A stretch of 64,000 nucleotides of DNA from Cryptosporangium phraense (GTDB lineage: Bacteria > Actinomycetota > Actinomycetes > Mycobacteriales > Cryptosporangiaceae). The first letter of the stretch is position 1, and the number at the start of each line of letters is the position of its first letter. A model generated the notes under the pieces. That model saw only the letters and a list, made by a program, of their open reading frames with translations, made no database searches and was not told the DNA's origin. The stretch spans positions 1 through 64,000 of the forward strand of contig NZ_VIRS01000031.1 in assembly GCF_006912135.1 (NCBI RefSeq). The letters run 5' to 3'. Of the stretch, positions 1 to 8,258 are shown in pieces. The position numbers were made by a program, and so were the translations under genes.

Positions 1-325
1 CCGACCCGCCACCCGGCGCAGCGTCGGCCGCCGGCGACGCGTCGGCCACGGCGGCGGACGCCTTCCCGGACGCCTTCGGACGCGGCGCGGCCTTCGGCGC
101 GAGTTGCAGGTCAGTGGGCGCGAACGGCAGTTCGTCACGCCCGAACCGCACCACCACCCACTCGTCGGACGACGGATCGTCGAACCGGACAACCTGCCCG
201 ATCTGCCCGGCCACCTGCCCGGCGGCCGAGGTGAACTGAACCTTGGGCTTGCGTCCGGCCTCGACCTGCGTGCGGAGCGTGTCGAGGTCGGCAGTGGACA
301 GCCCTCGGCTGCGGGTGGTCGGCAT
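1..325 (-). CDS. Hypothetical protein, N-terminal part (runs off the window)
   Basis: The first 108 residues of a protein whose 3' end lies outside the window. The ATG at 325 follows a strong ribosome site (GGAGGAGGCAGG). The protein opens with MPTTRSRGLSTADLDTLRTQ, then a compact stretch (about residues 25-75) rich in hydrophobic and charged residues with a VVRFDDPSSDEWVVVRFG segment that looks like a small beta-rich domain. After residue 80 it becomes an Ala/Pro/Lys-rich tail. I do not recognise the function. It is encoded on the same strand as the TY-Chap gene, 77 nt downstream of that gene's stop, so the two could be cotranscribed. Confidence 0.75.
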   Translation of the reverse strand, partial: MPTTRSRGLSTADLDTLRTQVEAGRKPKVQFTSAAGQVAGQIGQVVRFDDPSSDEWVVVRFGRDELPFAPTDLQLAPKAAPRPKASGKASAAVADASPAADAAPGGGS

Positions 326-402
326 CCTGCCTCCTCCAAAGCGTTCTTGGGGGAGTTACTACCAGAGCCCCCCGACGAAACCGCGCACCGGGAAGGCCGA
401 CA

Positions 403-1788
403 TCACAGGTACATCCCGGTCCGCTCCCCGTGCGTCCCCGGTTCGCGCCGCTCCGGCAGTGCCTCCCCGAAGAACACCTTGCCCCCGAAGTCGCCCTGCA
501 ACCGGTCGTCGAGCACGTCGGCGAGCCCGGTCATCACCCGGATCGCCGTCGACAGGTGCGTCGGCTGGAAGTCGGTGCCGAACACCGCGACCGCGGCCCA
601 GACCGTGTCGTCTTCCAGGTACAGCCGCCCCACCGGCAGCGTCTTGGTGAGCGCCGACAGTCGCTCGTACAGCCGCTGCGTCGCCCGGACCTCGGTCAAC
701 ACCGGCGACGACACCTCGACCAGCGGCGGGTCGTCGGTGATCCGGACGAACACCATCGCCGACCCGCTGCGGATCGCGATGTCGCCGTCGGCGTCCACCG
801 GCAACTCGTCCACCGGGCGGGCCAGCAGCTCGGACACGACCGCCCGCACCCGATCCGGCAGCGGAGCCGACGGGTCGTGTGCGGCCGGAGCCGACGCCAC
901 ACCGGTTCCGGGCACCCGCCGGGCCGCCCCCAACGGCGGCAGCTCCACTTCGCCTTCGAGAGCCGTCGCCGAGTACGTCAGGAACGCCGGGTGCGGGGTG
1001 CCGTAGACCTCCCGCAGCGTCCGGATCGCGATCGCGGCCAACCGGCCGGCGTCGGACGTCGGCATCTGCAGGCCGAAGTTGTCGGTCGTGCCGTCGACGA
1101 CGCCGGGCGGCGACCAGCCGAGCGCGACCAGGTCGGCGATCGCGTGCCGGTCGAGCCGGTGCCCGGGCGGGAGCGCCGCGTTGCCGACGGCCTCGGCGTG
1201 CAGCAGGTTCTCGTCGAACATGACGAACTCGACCGTGTAGGTCGCGTCGCCGGTGCCGCCCGCGGTCGGGTCGAGGGTGAGGGTCAGCTGGGTCCCGAGC
1301 TCCAGCTCCCGCAGGGCGCCGGCGAGCGCGGTCCGCAGCTCGGCCCAGGCCGCCTCGACCTTCGCACCCAGGTCGACGGTCGTCGGGTCTTCTGGCAGCG
1401 GCAACGGCTCGATGATCGGCACGGACGACGTCTCCGAGGAGTCCCCGAGCTCGACGAACCGCTCCAGCACGACCCGGCGCAGCCGTCCGGTGTTCCGGCA
1501 TCCGCGCAGGTAGGCGAGCTGGGCGTCCAGACCGCGAGGGGGCGTTTCGTGGTCGCCCAGGCCGGCGGCCCGCAGGCCGGCGACCACGTCGGCGCGGGCG
1601 TCGGCGTCGTTGGTCAGCCAGCCGTCACGCAGCACCGGCCAGGCGATTCGGACGAAATCGGCGCGCGGCACCGGTCCGAACGTGGCGCTCAGTGCCGCGG
1701 CCGGACTGCCCGCCTCTTCCAGCGCGAGTTCGCGCGCTAGTTCGGCGGCCAGCCTGGACGGCACTCGCGACCAGTCGAATCCCGGCAT
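403..1788 (-). CDS. TY-Chap / YbjN-like two-domain protein
   Basis: A 461-residue soluble protein. The reading frame stays open far upstream, but the ATG at 1788 has a good ribosome site (ACAGGAGGCGCC) and gives the natural N-terminus MPGFDWSRVPSRLAAELARE. After a helical region of about 130 residues comes a first alpha/beta domain (about 140-290, with NFGLQMPTSDAGRLAAIAIR), then a second YbjN-like domain (about 310-450, with WAAVAVFGTDFQPTHLS). This matches the actinobacterial proteins grouped as T3SS-chaperone/YbjN-like peptide-binding (TY-Chap) proteins, thought to bind peptides or partner proteins. No catalytic residues or membrane segments are visible. Function here is inferred from fold resemblance only. 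Confidence 0.75.
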   Translation of the reverse strand: MPGFDWSRVPSRLAAELARELALEEAGSPAAALSATFGPVPRADFVRIAWPVLRDGWLTNDADARADVVAGLRAAGLGDHETPPRGLDAQLAYLRGCRNTGRLRRVVLERFVELGDSSETSSVPIIEPLPLPEDPTTVDLGAKVEAAWAELRTALAGALRELELGTQLTLTLDPTAGGTGDATYTVEFVMFDENLLHAEAVGNAALPPGHRLDRHAIADLVALGWSPPGVVDGTTDNFGLQMPTSDAGRLAAIAIRTLREVYGTPHPAFLTYSATALEGEVELPPLGAARRVPGTGVASAPAAHDPSAPLPDRVRAVVSELLARPVDELPVDADGDIAIRSGSAMVFVRITDDPPLVEVSSPVLTEVRATQRLYERLSALTKTLPVGRLYLEDDTVWAAVAVFGTDFQPTHLSTAIRVMTGLADVLDDRLQGDFGGKVFFGEALPERREPGTHGERTGMYL

Positions 1789-1975
1789 GGCGCCTCCTGT
1801 TTCACACGTCCCCACACGGGTGCGCCCCGCCACCCTAGTGCGGCCTCTCCTAGCGCCCATCAGACCACTGGACCCGACCAGGGGTATGACGCGTGGCTGA
1901 CTCAACAATCCTTCCCTCGCGATTTCACCGCACACTCGTGCGGGATCGGACACGGAACCCACTGGTGAAGGAGTA

Positions 1976-2287
1976 ATGAGAGTCATGCGGTTAGGGGGCG
2001 CTCTCCTGACGGCGGCTGCGGTGGCGACGATGCTCACCGGCTGCTCGTCGTCGGACGAGAGCAACGTTCGGACGGCGCTGTCCGAGTACGTCGACGGCTC
2101 CACCGCCCGGGTCCGCGACGGCGACCTCGAGGTCACGACGAAGACCAGGGTCACCAAGAAGGACAAGGACGGCAAGAAGAAGACGACGACGAAGACGTCG
2201 CACCACACCGCGCCCGACGTGAGCAGCGGTGACGGCTTCACGCTCGTGAAGAGCGGCGACCACTGGCTAGTCAGCGCCGGTATCTAG
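1976..2287 (+). CDS. Small secreted lipoprotein, Lys-rich
   Basis: A 103-residue lipoprotein precursor. A short basic N-terminus and hydrophobic stretch end in the lipobox LTGC, so maturation should leave a lipidated Cys near residue 23. The mature part is about 80 residues with a central run of alternating Lys and Thr ([19 protein letters not shown]), then a C-terminus ending in [17 protein letters not shown] at 1967-1973 fits the second ATG (1985) better by spacing than the first (1976), so the start is uncertain by three codons. The end overlaps the convergent gene by 21 bp. I recognise no family; the tail resembles those of DUF4878-like lipoproteins, but that is a weak impression. Confidence 0.75.
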   Translation: MRVMRLGGALLTAAAVATMLTGCSSSDESNVRTALSEYVDGSTARVRDGDLEVTTKTRVTKKDKDGKKKTTTKTSHHTAPDVSSGDGFTLVKSGDHWLVSAGI

Positions 2288-2569
2288 GAATCGCTCCACG
2301 GTCGCGACCTTGCTGGTCAGGCCGTCGGTGACGCCCGGGCGGATGTCGGCCTTGAGCACCAGGCTGACCCGCCCGGCCCCCTCGCCGGCGGCTTCGCAGG
2401 CCCGCTTCACGACGTCCATCACCTCGTCCCACTCACCCTCGATCGACGTGAACATCGCGTCGGTGTGATTTGGCAGACCACTCTCCCGGACGACCCGGAC
2501 GGCGCGCGCGACCGCCTCGCCCACCGACTCGCCGGTCCCCATCGGGCTGACCGAGAACGCCACTATCAC
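2267..2569 (-). CDS. MTH1187/YkoF-type thiamine-binding-like protein
   Basis: A 100-residue protein of the MTH1187 (DUF77) family, a ferredoxin-like fold some of whose members bind thiamine or related ligands. The start is a GTG one base after the stop of the DUF6457 gene, and GGAGGA lies inside that gene's last codons, which points to translational coupling. The family signatures are the opening [20 protein letters not shown], the central [17 protein letters not shown] and the C-terminal [11 protein letters not shown]. It is the last gene of the mobA-DUF6457 unit. A link to cofactor metabolism is suggested by position only. Confidence 0.85.
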   Translation of the reverse strand: MIVAFSVSPMGTGESVGEAVARAVRVVRESGLPNHTDAMFTSIEGEWDEVMDVVKRACEAAGEGAGRVSLVLKADIRPGVTDGLTSKVATVERFLDTGAD

Positions 2570-2570
2570 G

Positions 2571-2828
2571 TCAGTCCTCCAGGACGGTGTCGGAGACGCG
2601 GTCGGGGTCCCACCCCTCGGCCAGCGCCGCGATCTTGTCCGCGGCCTCCCGCGGGTCCGCTCCCGCGCCCACGGCCAGGCCGAGGAGGTAGGTGGTCAGC
2701 GGCGCGGCCGGCCGGGCGACCCCGTGTGCGACGTCCCGAGCCAGGTCCAGCACCAGCGATCGGTCCACCGGGCCTTCCAGGCCCAGGTCCACGGTGACCG
2801 CGGCCACCCAGTCGTCCAGCGTGCTCAT
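2571..2828 (-). CDS. DUF6457 protein, Mo-cofactor associated
   Basis: An 85-residue all-helical protein ([18 protein letters not shown]) of the DUF6457 family. In many actinobacteria this domain is fused to the C-terminus of the molybdenum cofactor guanylyltransferase MobA. Here it is a separate gene whose ATG overlaps the mobA stop by four bases (ATGA). The acidic end ([12 protein letters not shown]) and the [13 protein letters not shown] helix are typical. Its biochemical role is unknown; overlap and frequent fusion imply it works with MobA. Confidence 0.85.
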   Translation of the reverse strand: MSTLDDWVAAVTVDLGLEGPVDRSLVLDLARDVAHGVARPAAPLTTYLLGLAVGAGADPREAADKIAALAEGWDPDRVSDTVLED

Positions 2829-3445
2829 CCGTCTGCCTCCTTCGATTCGGACGTCTCCCGAGCGAGCGTTTCGGCGATCCGGACGTCGTCGGCATCGTCG
2901 CAGTCGAGCCAGGGAGGTGCCCCGCCGGGAGCGGCCGTAACCCGGGCCAGCGAGAGGCGTCCGATCACCCGGCGAAGCGGCGCCCCGCCCGGTGTTCCCT
3001 GCTCGGAGACTGCGCCGGCCAGCGAAGACAGCCGGTACACCCCGGCCAGGTACTGGTCCCGTCCGGAACCGTCGACCAGCACCGCTCCGTCGGTCGACGC
3101 GGCCGCCGCACGCAGCGACGACACCACCGCCGGGGTGAGGAACGGCAGGTCTCCGGCCAGCAGCGCCAGCCAGGTGATCGGCTGCTGGGAGACGTCCACC
3201 AAAGCATTGAGACCGGCGGCCAGGGCCGCGACCGGGCCACCGCCCGGGGGGTTCTCGCGCACCACCAGCACGTCGGCCGGGGCCGGCTGCGGCGGACCCA
3301 CGACGAGGCGGGGCGCCGCATCGGCGACGGCGGCGAGCACGCGGTCGAGCAGCGAGACGCCGGCGATCAGCAGGCCGGGCTTGTGGACACCGCCCAGCCG
3401 CCGGGCCTGACCACCGGCCAGCACCAGCGCCCCGTACGGATCCAC
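2825..3445 (-). CDS. mobA: Molybdenum cofactor guanylyltransferase MobA-like
   Basis: A 206-residue nucleotidyltransferase that would attach GMP to molybdopterin in the cytoplasm. The MobA signature is at the N-terminus: ALVLAGGQARRLGG followed by a KPGL lysine, the usual nucleotide-binding loop. The acidic LALLAGDLPFLTP segment carries the metal-binding Asp. I place the start at the GTG at 3445: a TACGTT -10 element lies exactly seven bases upstream, the pattern of many leaderless genes in this window, and it puts the loop at the usual distance from the N-terminus. An ATG at 3466 is the alternative. It heads the unit mobA-DUF6457-thiamine-binding-like gene, and fdhD is divergent. The product class is firm, the exact nucleotide less so. 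Confidence 0.85.
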   Translation of the reverse strand: MDPYGALVLAGGQARRLGGVHKPGLLIAGVSLLDRVLAAVADAAPRLVVGPPQPAPADVLVVRENPPGGGPVAALAAGLNALVDVSQQPITWLALLAGDLPFLTPAVVSSLRAAAASTDGAVLVDGSGRDQYLAGVYRLSSLAGAVSEQGTPGGAPLRRVIGRLSLARVTAAPGGAPPWLDCDDADDVRIAETLARETSESKEADG

Positions 3446-3452
3446 GGATCTC

Positions 3453-3458
3453 AACGTA
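3453..3458 (-). promoter_or_regulatory. -10 element of mobA (leaderless type)
   Basis: TACGTT on the minus strand, seven bases before the GTG start of mobA. Transcription would begin at or next to the start codon. No clear -35 element. Confidence 0.5.
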
Positions 3459-3490
3459 CGCTGCATACTGTCGACCGCAAGGAGGACGCC

Positions 3491-4315
3491 ATGGGCAGGG
3501 TGACCGGGCGCCGGCCGGTAATTCGGGTGAACGGCTCGGAACAGACCAGAAGGCCCGACACGCTCGTGGCCGAGGAACCGCTGGAGATCCGGGTCGGCGG
3601 CCAGCCGTACGCGGTCACGATGCGGACGCCCGGTGACGATGTGGACCTCGTGCACGGGTTCCTGCTCAGCGAAGGCGTGATCACGTCGGCTTCGCAGGTC
3701 GCCGGAGCGCGCTACTGCACCGGCACCGGCCCCGACGGTCAGAACACCTACAACGTGCTCGACGTGGCCCTGGCCGACGGAGTGGCGCCGCCGTCGCCGG
3801 ACATCGCCCGGAACGTCTACACGACCAGCTCGTGCGGGATCTGCGGCAAGGCCTCGATCGATGCCGTGCGCACGCAGAGTGCGTTCTCGGTGGCCGAGGA
3901 CCCGTTCCGGATCGGCGTCGACGTGCTGGCCAAGCTGCCCGACCGGCTGCGCGCCGCTCAGCGCGTCTTCGACCGCACCGGCGGGCTGCACGCGGCCGCG
4001 CTGGCCGGGGCCGACGGCGAGCTGATCGAGGTCCGCGAGGACGTCGGCCGGCACAACGCGGTCGACAAGGTGCTGGGCTCGGCGCTGCGCGCGGGTTCGA
4101 CGCCGGCGACCGGGCGGGTGCTGATGGTGTCGGGGCGGGCGTCGTTCGAGCTGGTGCAGAAGGCGGTGATGGCTGGGGTTCCGGCGCTGGCGGCGGTTTC
4201 TGCGCCGTCGACGCTGGCCGTCGACCTGGCGGTCGAGGCCGGGCTGACCCTGGTCGGGTTCCTGCGCGGCGAGACGATGAACGTCTACACCGGCGAGCAA
4301 CGGCTCGTCTTCTAA
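3491..4315 (+). CDS. fdhD: Formate dehydrogenase accessory sulfurtransferase FdhD
   Basis: A 274-residue cytoplasmic protein that passes sulfur from a cysteine desulfurase to the Mo/W-bis-MGD cofactor, needed for active formate dehydrogenase. The ATG at 3491 has an ideal ribosome site (AAGGAGG at 3479-3485). The catalytic CxxC is present as TTSSCGICGK (Cys115 and Cys118). Other family blocks are DDVDLVHGFLLSEG, REDVGRHNAVDKVLG and SGRASFELVQKA. It is divergent from mobA. No formate dehydrogenase gene is in the window, so the client enzyme is elsewhere. The last four bases overlap the end of the convergent membrane-protein gene. Confidence 0.95.
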   Translation: MGRVTGRRPVIRVNGSEQTRRPDTLVAEEPLEIRVGGQPYAVTMRTPGDDVDLVHGFLLSEGVITSASQVAGARYCTGTGPDGQNTYNVLDVALADGVAPPSPDIARNVYTTSSCGICGKASIDAVRTQSAFSVAEDPFRIGVDVLAKLPDRLRAAQRVFDRTGGLHAAALAGADGELIEVREDVGRHNAVDKVLGSALRAGSTPATGRVLMVSGRASFELVQKAVMAGVPALAAVSAPSTLAVDLAVEAGLTLVGFLRGETMNVYTGEQRLVF

Positions 4316-4821
4316 CCGATCTCCAGGATCTCCGGTCCGTCGACCGGTCCGGTCGTCGGCGGCTTCCGTTTCTTGGTGGACGCCTGCTCGGCGTGCTTCT
4401 TGCGTCGCGGTCGCAGTTCGACGGTCGTGAGCTGCGCGAGTACCGAGCGGGGAGCCGCCGACAGGTAGTCGTTCGGGAGGACCAGGCCGAGCCAGCCGCC
4501 GACCGCGGTGCAGACGCCGCCACCGAGCGCGGCCGGGATCGCGGGCAGCGCGGGGTGGAGCAGCGTCGCGTCGTGGCCCCAGCCGATGAGCGCGGCGGCC
4601 GTGACCGCGACGACGAGCACGGCCGGCCAGGCCCGCTGTGCGCGACCGGTGAGCGAGACCGCGGCGTGCCCGGTGGCAGCTCCGATCACGACATAGGACA
4701 GGAGCAGGAACAGCGCTGGGAGTACGTCGGGACCATTTGTGGTCACCCAAGCGAGCGCGCTCTCGTAGAGCAGGAGCGCGAGGAACGCGGCCGCCCCTCC
4801 GACGGCCCAAGCCCGTGCCAT
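4312..4821 (-). CDS. Four-helix membrane protein of unknown function
   Basis: A 169-residue integral membrane protein. Four hydrophobic segments are visible, at about residues 5-25, 33-55, 66-84 and 90-115. The last about 50 residues form a hydrophilic cytoplasmic tail, very basic in the middle (ELRPRRKKHAEQASTKKRK). No enzymatic motif is visible. Its stop overlaps the fdhD stop by four bases, so the two genes converge. I do not recognise the family. Confidence 0.75.
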   Translation of the reverse strand: MARAWAVGGAAAFLALLLYESALAWVTTNGPDVLPALFLLLSYVVIGAATGHAAVSLTGRAQRAWPAVLVVAVTAAALIGWGHDATLLHPALPAIPAALGGGVCTAVGGWLGLVLPNDYLSAAPRSVLAQLTTVELRPRRKKHAEQASTKKRKPPTTGPVDGPEILEIG

Positions 4822-4957
4822 GGCCCGGACGCTAGCGCGAACGCCGTTCGCAAGTCGCGCATTTGATCATTACGGTCGCGCGCTCGGGGAGAGCGACTGG
4901 CACGGCGCGCGGCGGTCGATGGCGGCAGGCGGCGCACCTCGAGATCGTCACGGATGC

Positions 4958-5830
4958 TCATAGCAAGCGGCCGGCCTCGGCCAGGAGCTCGCACTGGCGT
5001 CGCCAGTCGCCGGCCGCGAAGCCGATGACCAGGTGAGTCGCTCCGGCTCGGGTGTATTCGGCTATGCGTTCGGCGGCCTGGGCGGGCGAGCCGGTGATCG
5101 GGATCTTCGCGGCCCGCTCCGGGGCGTGCCCGTAGGCCGCGCTCAGCCGAGCGCCGATCTCGGCGGCGGTCGGCCCGCCGTCCCCGAGCATGCCGGTAGC
5201 CCCAATCGCCACCACCGGCCGCCCGCCGCTGCCCCCGAGACCGCCGCCGCCGGCGAGCTCGGTCAGGCGGCGGACGCCGGCGGCTAGTTCGTCGGCCTCG
5301 ATCACACTCGGGAACCATCCGTCGCCCAAGGTCGCGGCCCGGCGGATCGCCACCTCCGACGCGTTTCCCACCCAGAACGGCGGCCTCGGCACCGCCGGGG
5401 TCAGCCTCACCTCGGCGCGCTCGTCGGGGAGGAACACCGGACGCCCGGCCAGCAGATCCGGCAACAACCGCAGCGCCGTGTCCGTCCGACGCCCGCGCTC
5501 CCGGTACGGAACACCGGCCGCCGCGAACTGCGCCGCCCCACCACCGGACCCGATCCCGAGCACCAGCCTGCCACCCGCCACCACCTGCAGGCTCGCCACC
5601 TGCTTCGCCGCCAGCGCCAGCGGCCGGATCGCCGGCACGAACACGCTGACGCCGACCCTGATCCTCGACGTCACGGCGGCCGCGACCGCCAACGCGACCG
5701 TCGGATCGAGCGACGGCGACCCGGTGGCCAGGTGATCGCCGTGCCAGACGCTGTCCAGCCCGACGTCTTCGGCGTGCGCGGCGGCCACCGCCAGATCCAA
5801 CTCCCGCGGAAGAATCACTCCCAGTTCCAT
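4958..5830 (-). CDS. LLM-class (luciferase-like) oxidoreductase
   Basis: A 290-residue bacterial luciferase-like TIM-barrel enzyme. Members use FMNH2 or reduced F420 to oxidise or reduce small molecules; the size and the GIGSGGG loop suit an F420-type enzyme of actinomycetes, but the cofactor cannot be decided from sequence. Key blocks are MELGVILPRELDLAVAAAHA with DSVWHGDH, the strand SRIRVGVSVFVPAIRP, LVLGIGSGGGAAQF, and PPFWVGNASEVAIRRAATLG with DGWFPS. The ATG at 5830 fits the family N-terminus better than the frame's upstream ATG (5869). It stands alone, divergent from the kinase-like gene; no substrate is suggested by neighbours. Confidence 0.85.
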   Translation of the reverse strand: MELGVILPRELDLAVAAAHAEDVGLDSVWHGDHLATGSPSLDPTVALAVAAAVTSRIRVGVSVFVPAIRPLALAAKQVASLQVVAGGRLVLGIGSGGGAAQFAAAGVPYRERGRRTDTALRLLPDLLAGRPVFLPDERAEVRLTPAVPRPPFWVGNASEVAIRRAATLGDGWFPSVIEADELAAGVRRLTELAGGGGLGGSGGRPVVAIGATGMLGDGGPTAAEIGARLSAAYGHAPERAAKIPITGSPAQAAERIAEYTRAGATHLVIGFAAGDWRRQCELLAEAGRLL

Positions 5831-5874
5831 GACCCAGCACTCTCCGACCTGCAGCGCACTTGAGGTCAAGGGCC

Positions 5875-5880
5875 TACGGT
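5875..5880 (+). promoter_or_regulatory. -10 element of the fructosamine-kinase-like gene
   Basis: TACGGT ending seven bases before the GTG start at 5888, the leaderless arrangement seen repeatedly in this window. Confidence 0.5.
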
Positions 5881-5887
5881 CGGCGAC

Positions 5888-6763
5888 GTGGACCTCGAGT
5901 ACCTACGGACCCACCCGGAGACGATCCCGCGGCTGGTCGAGCACCAACGGATCCGGATCACCCCGCTCGGCGGCGCGAAGGGCGGCCGGATCGAACGCTG
6001 GACGCTCGACGACGGCACCGACCTGTTCGCCAAGGTCGCGGCCGAGCCCGACGACGGGCTCCCGGCCGAGGGACGCTCGCTGCGCTGGCTCGCCGAGCCC
6101 GGCGTCGCGGCCGTGCCCGACGTGCTGACCGCGATCCCGGAGATGCTGGTCACGCGGTGGGTCGAACGCGGCCCGGCCACGGCCGACGGCGCCGAACAGT
6201 TCGGACGCCAACTCGCGGCCCTGCATACCACCGGGCCGGCCCTCTTCGGCGCCGACGCCGACGGAGTACTGGCCACGCTCCCCCTCCCGAACACCCCCGA
6301 ACCAGACTGGCCGACGTTCTACGTGAAACATCGGTGCCTGCCGTTCCTCCGCCTCGCCCGCGACACCGGAGCACTCTCCGCCGCCGACACGGCCACGATC
6401 GAGGCGGCCATCGGTCGAATCCCCGAGAACGCCGGACCCCCCGAGCCCCCGGCCCGGCTGCACGGCGACCTCTGGTCCGGCAACCTCCTACCGGGCCGGG
6501 TGGACGGCGTCGAGGCCTGGTGGCTGATCGACGCGGCGGCCTACGCCGGTCACCGCGAGACCGACCTGGCCATGTTGCAACTGTTCGGCGCCCCTCACCT
6601 CGACCGCATCCTCGGCGCCTACCAGGAAGCGACCCCGCTGGCCCCCGGCTGGCGCGACCGCGTCGGCATGCACCAGCTCCACCCCCTGCTCGTCCACTGC
6701 GTCCTGTTCGGAGCCGGGTACGCGGCCCAGACCGTCGCCGCGGCTCGGACGATCACGCGCTGA
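5888..6763 (+). CDS. Fructosamine kinase family protein
   Basis: A 291-residue kinase-fold protein of the fructosamine/ketosamine-3-kinase family. These cytosolic enzymes phosphorylate sugars attached to protein or free amines, which destabilises the adduct and reverses glycation. The catalytic loop reads RLHGDLWSGNLL (Asp in HGDLW), and the magnesium-binding motif is LIDAAAYAGHRETDLAM. The N-lobe has GGAKGGRIERWTLDDGTDLFAKV, including the ATP-binding Lys. The start is GTG without a ribosome site but with a TACGGT box seven bases before it. The 3' end overlaps the convergent MarR-like gene by 11 bp. Family assignment is strong, substrate unknown. Confidence 0.85.
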   Translation: MDLEYLRTHPETIPRLVEHQRIRITPLGGAKGGRIERWTLDDGTDLFAKVAAEPDDGLPAEGRSLRWLAEPGVAAVPDVLTAIPEMLVTRWVERGPATADGAEQFGRQLAALHTTGPALFGADADGVLATLPLPNTPEPDWPTFYVKHRCLPFLRLARDTGALSAADTATIEAAIGRIPENAGPPEPPARLHGDLWSGNLLPGRVDGVEAWWLIDAAAYAGHRETDLAMLQLFGAPHLDRILGAYQEATPLAPGWRDRVGMHQLHPLLVHCVLFGAGYAAQTVAAARTITR

Positions 6764-7130
6764 GGTTCTCGGTGATCCGCTGGAGCGTCGCCACCGTCGT
6801 CCGGTAGTCGTCGTCGGACAGGCCGTCGGTCGTCCGACGGCGGAGCGCGCCGACCTCCTCGCGCAGGCCCGCGAGCGCGTCCTCGCCCAGGGTGGTCAGC
6901 GCGTACGAACCCTGCACCCACCCCAAGCGGGTGAGGTCCGCGAGCGCCGATCCGAGGCCGAACGGCGCGAGCGAAGCCTCCAGCGCATCCTCCGACCGTG
7001 GTGCCTCGGCCAGCAGGTTCAGGACCTGCCAGTGCCGCCGCCCGACCCCCCGTGCTCCCAGCGCACGATCGAACGACTCGTCGATCAGCCGGTCGACGCT
7101 CTTCACCCAGTACCCGATCGGTCGCTCCAT
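6753..7130 (-). CDS. MarR-like winged-helix regulator
   Basis: A 125-residue DNA-binding protein with MarR-type layout: an N-terminal dimerisation helix (MERPIGYWVKSVDRLIDESF), a winged helix with HWQVLNLLAEAPRS and LADLTRLGWVQGSYALTTLG, then a C-terminal helix. Several in-frame starts exist (7142, 7136, 7130); 7130 is chosen because GGAG lies six bases before it. It is divergent from a second MarR gene, and a 12-bp perfect palindrome at 7151-7162 sits between them as a likely shared operator. The inducer is unknown. Confidence 0.75.
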   Translation of the reverse strand: MERPIGYWVKSVDRLIDESFDRALGARGVGRRHWQVLNLLAEAPRSEDALEASLAPFGLGSALADLTRLGWVQGSYALTTLGEDALAGLREEVGALRRRTTDGLSDDDYRTTVATLQRITENLSA

Positions 7131-7150
7131 CGCCATCTCCATGTAATAAG

Positions 7151-7162
7151 ACAACTAGTTGT
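7151..7162. promoter_or_regulatory. Palindromic operator between two divergent MarR genes
   Basis: ACAACTAGTTGT is a perfect 12-bp palindrome in the AT-rich gap between the two MarR-family genes. MarR proteins usually bind such sites and repress their own gene and a neighbour. It overlaps where both promoters must lie. Confidence 0.6.
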
Positions 7163-7170
7163 ATGAGAGT

Positions 7171-7629
7171 ATGCACTCGATGGACGAGCCTCTGCACCAG
7201 ATCGAGCGAGCGATGGTCGCGATAAGGCGCCGGGCGACCCGCCGCACACTCGCCGGCGCCCACGCCGCCGGCCGCCCGAACGACCCGATCTACGACGTCC
7301 TCGACGTGGTCGAGGCGGAAGCCGACGCGGCGACCGTCACCACCGTGGCGACCGCCCTCCAGGTCGACCAGCCCCGGGCCAGCCGCCTGGTCGCGGCGGC
7401 CGTCGAGGCCGGCCTGATCCGCCGGGTCGCCGACCAGTCCGACGGACGCCGAGCCCGGCTGGAACGCACCGACCAGGGCCGCGCGGCCGCCGAGCACATC
7501 CACGCCTACCGGAGGGACGTCTTCGACGGAGCGATGTCCGGCTGGTCCGACGACGACCGGGCCACGTTCGCCCGCCTGCTGACCAGCTTCGTCGCTCAGC
7601 TGCCGGGAACGACCAGGCCGCTCTCGTAG
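7171..7629 (+). CDS. MarR family transcriptional regulator
   Basis: A 152-residue MarR protein. Helix 1 (EPLHQIERAMVAIRRRATRR) is the dimer part; the winged helix has VTTVATALQVDQPRASRLVAAAVEAGLIRR as the helix-turn-helix and ADQSDGRRARLERTDQGR as the wing with the typical SDGR turn. The ATG at 7171 is preferred over a TTG at 7159 that lies inside the palindromic operator. It is divergent from the other MarR-like gene. The last 34 bp overlap the convergent response-regulator gene. Confidence 0.85.
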   Translation: MHSMDEPLHQIERAMVAIRRRATRRTLAGAHAAGRPNDPIYDVLDVVEAEADAATVTTVATALQVDQPRASRLVAAAVEAGLIRRVADQSDGRRARLERTDQGRAAAEHIHAYRRDVFDGAMSGWSDDDRATFARLLTSFVAQLPGTTRPLS

Positions 7630-8258
7630 GCCAGCACCACGAGCTGCGCCCGGTCCCGCGCCGCCAGCTTGAACAGCAACCGGCTGACGTGCGTCTTCAC
7701 GGTGTTCAGGCTGACGACGAAGTGCTCGGCGATCTCCGCGTTCGACTTGCCCGCCGCGACCTGGACCAGCACCTCCCGTTCGCGTTCGGTCAACTCGTCC
7801 AGACCGGCCGGAGCGGAGGTGACCGGGCGGGAGGCCGACCGCCGGACGAACTCCGCCACCAGGCGGGTCGTGACCCGCGGGGTCAGTAGGGCCTCGCCCT
7901 CGGCCACCACCCGGATCGCGGCGACCAGGCCCTCCGGCGGGGTGTCCTTGAGGACGAAGCCGCTCGCCCCGGCGCGCAGCGCCGCGAACACGTGCGCGTC
8001 CTCGCCGAACGTGGTGACGATCAGGACGCGGGCGTCGTCGACGACGTAGCGGGTGGCCTCGAGCCCATCCATGACCGGCATTCGGATGTCCATCAGCACG
8101 ACGTCCGGGTGGAGCGCCCGGGTCTGGCGGACGGCCGTGGCCCCGTCGGCCGCCTCGCCGACCACGGTCAGGCCGGGTGAGGCCTCCAGCAGCACCCGGA
8201 ACCCGGCCCGGATCAGCGCCTCGTCGTCGGCGATCAGGACGCGGATCGGGTCAGCCAC
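7596..8258 (-). CDS. NarL/LuxR-type response regulator
   Basis: A 220-residue two-component response regulator. The receiver domain (1-125) has the acidic pair DDE at 11-13, the phosphoacceptor Asp57 in VVLMDIRMPVMDG, a Thr in VLIVTTFGEDAH and the Lys in GFVLKDTPP. The C-terminal LuxR helix-turn-helix (about 153-215) reads LTEREREVLVQVAAGKSNAEIAEH followed by TVKTHVSRLLFKL. Its start overlaps the end of the histidine kinase gene by eight bases, so the pair is cotranscribed and translationally coupled. Target genes are unknown. Confidence 0.95.
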   Translation of the reverse strand: MADPIRVLIADDEALIRAGFRVLLEASPGLTVVGEAADGATAVRQTRALHPDVVLMDIRMPVMDGLEATRYVVDDARVLIVTTFGEDAHVFAALRAGASGFVLKDTPPEGLVAAIRVVAEGEALLTPRVTTRLVAEFVRRSASRPVTSAPAGLDELTEREREVLVQVAAGKSNAEIAEHFVVSLNTVKTHVSRLLFKLAARDRAQLVVLAYESGLVVPGS

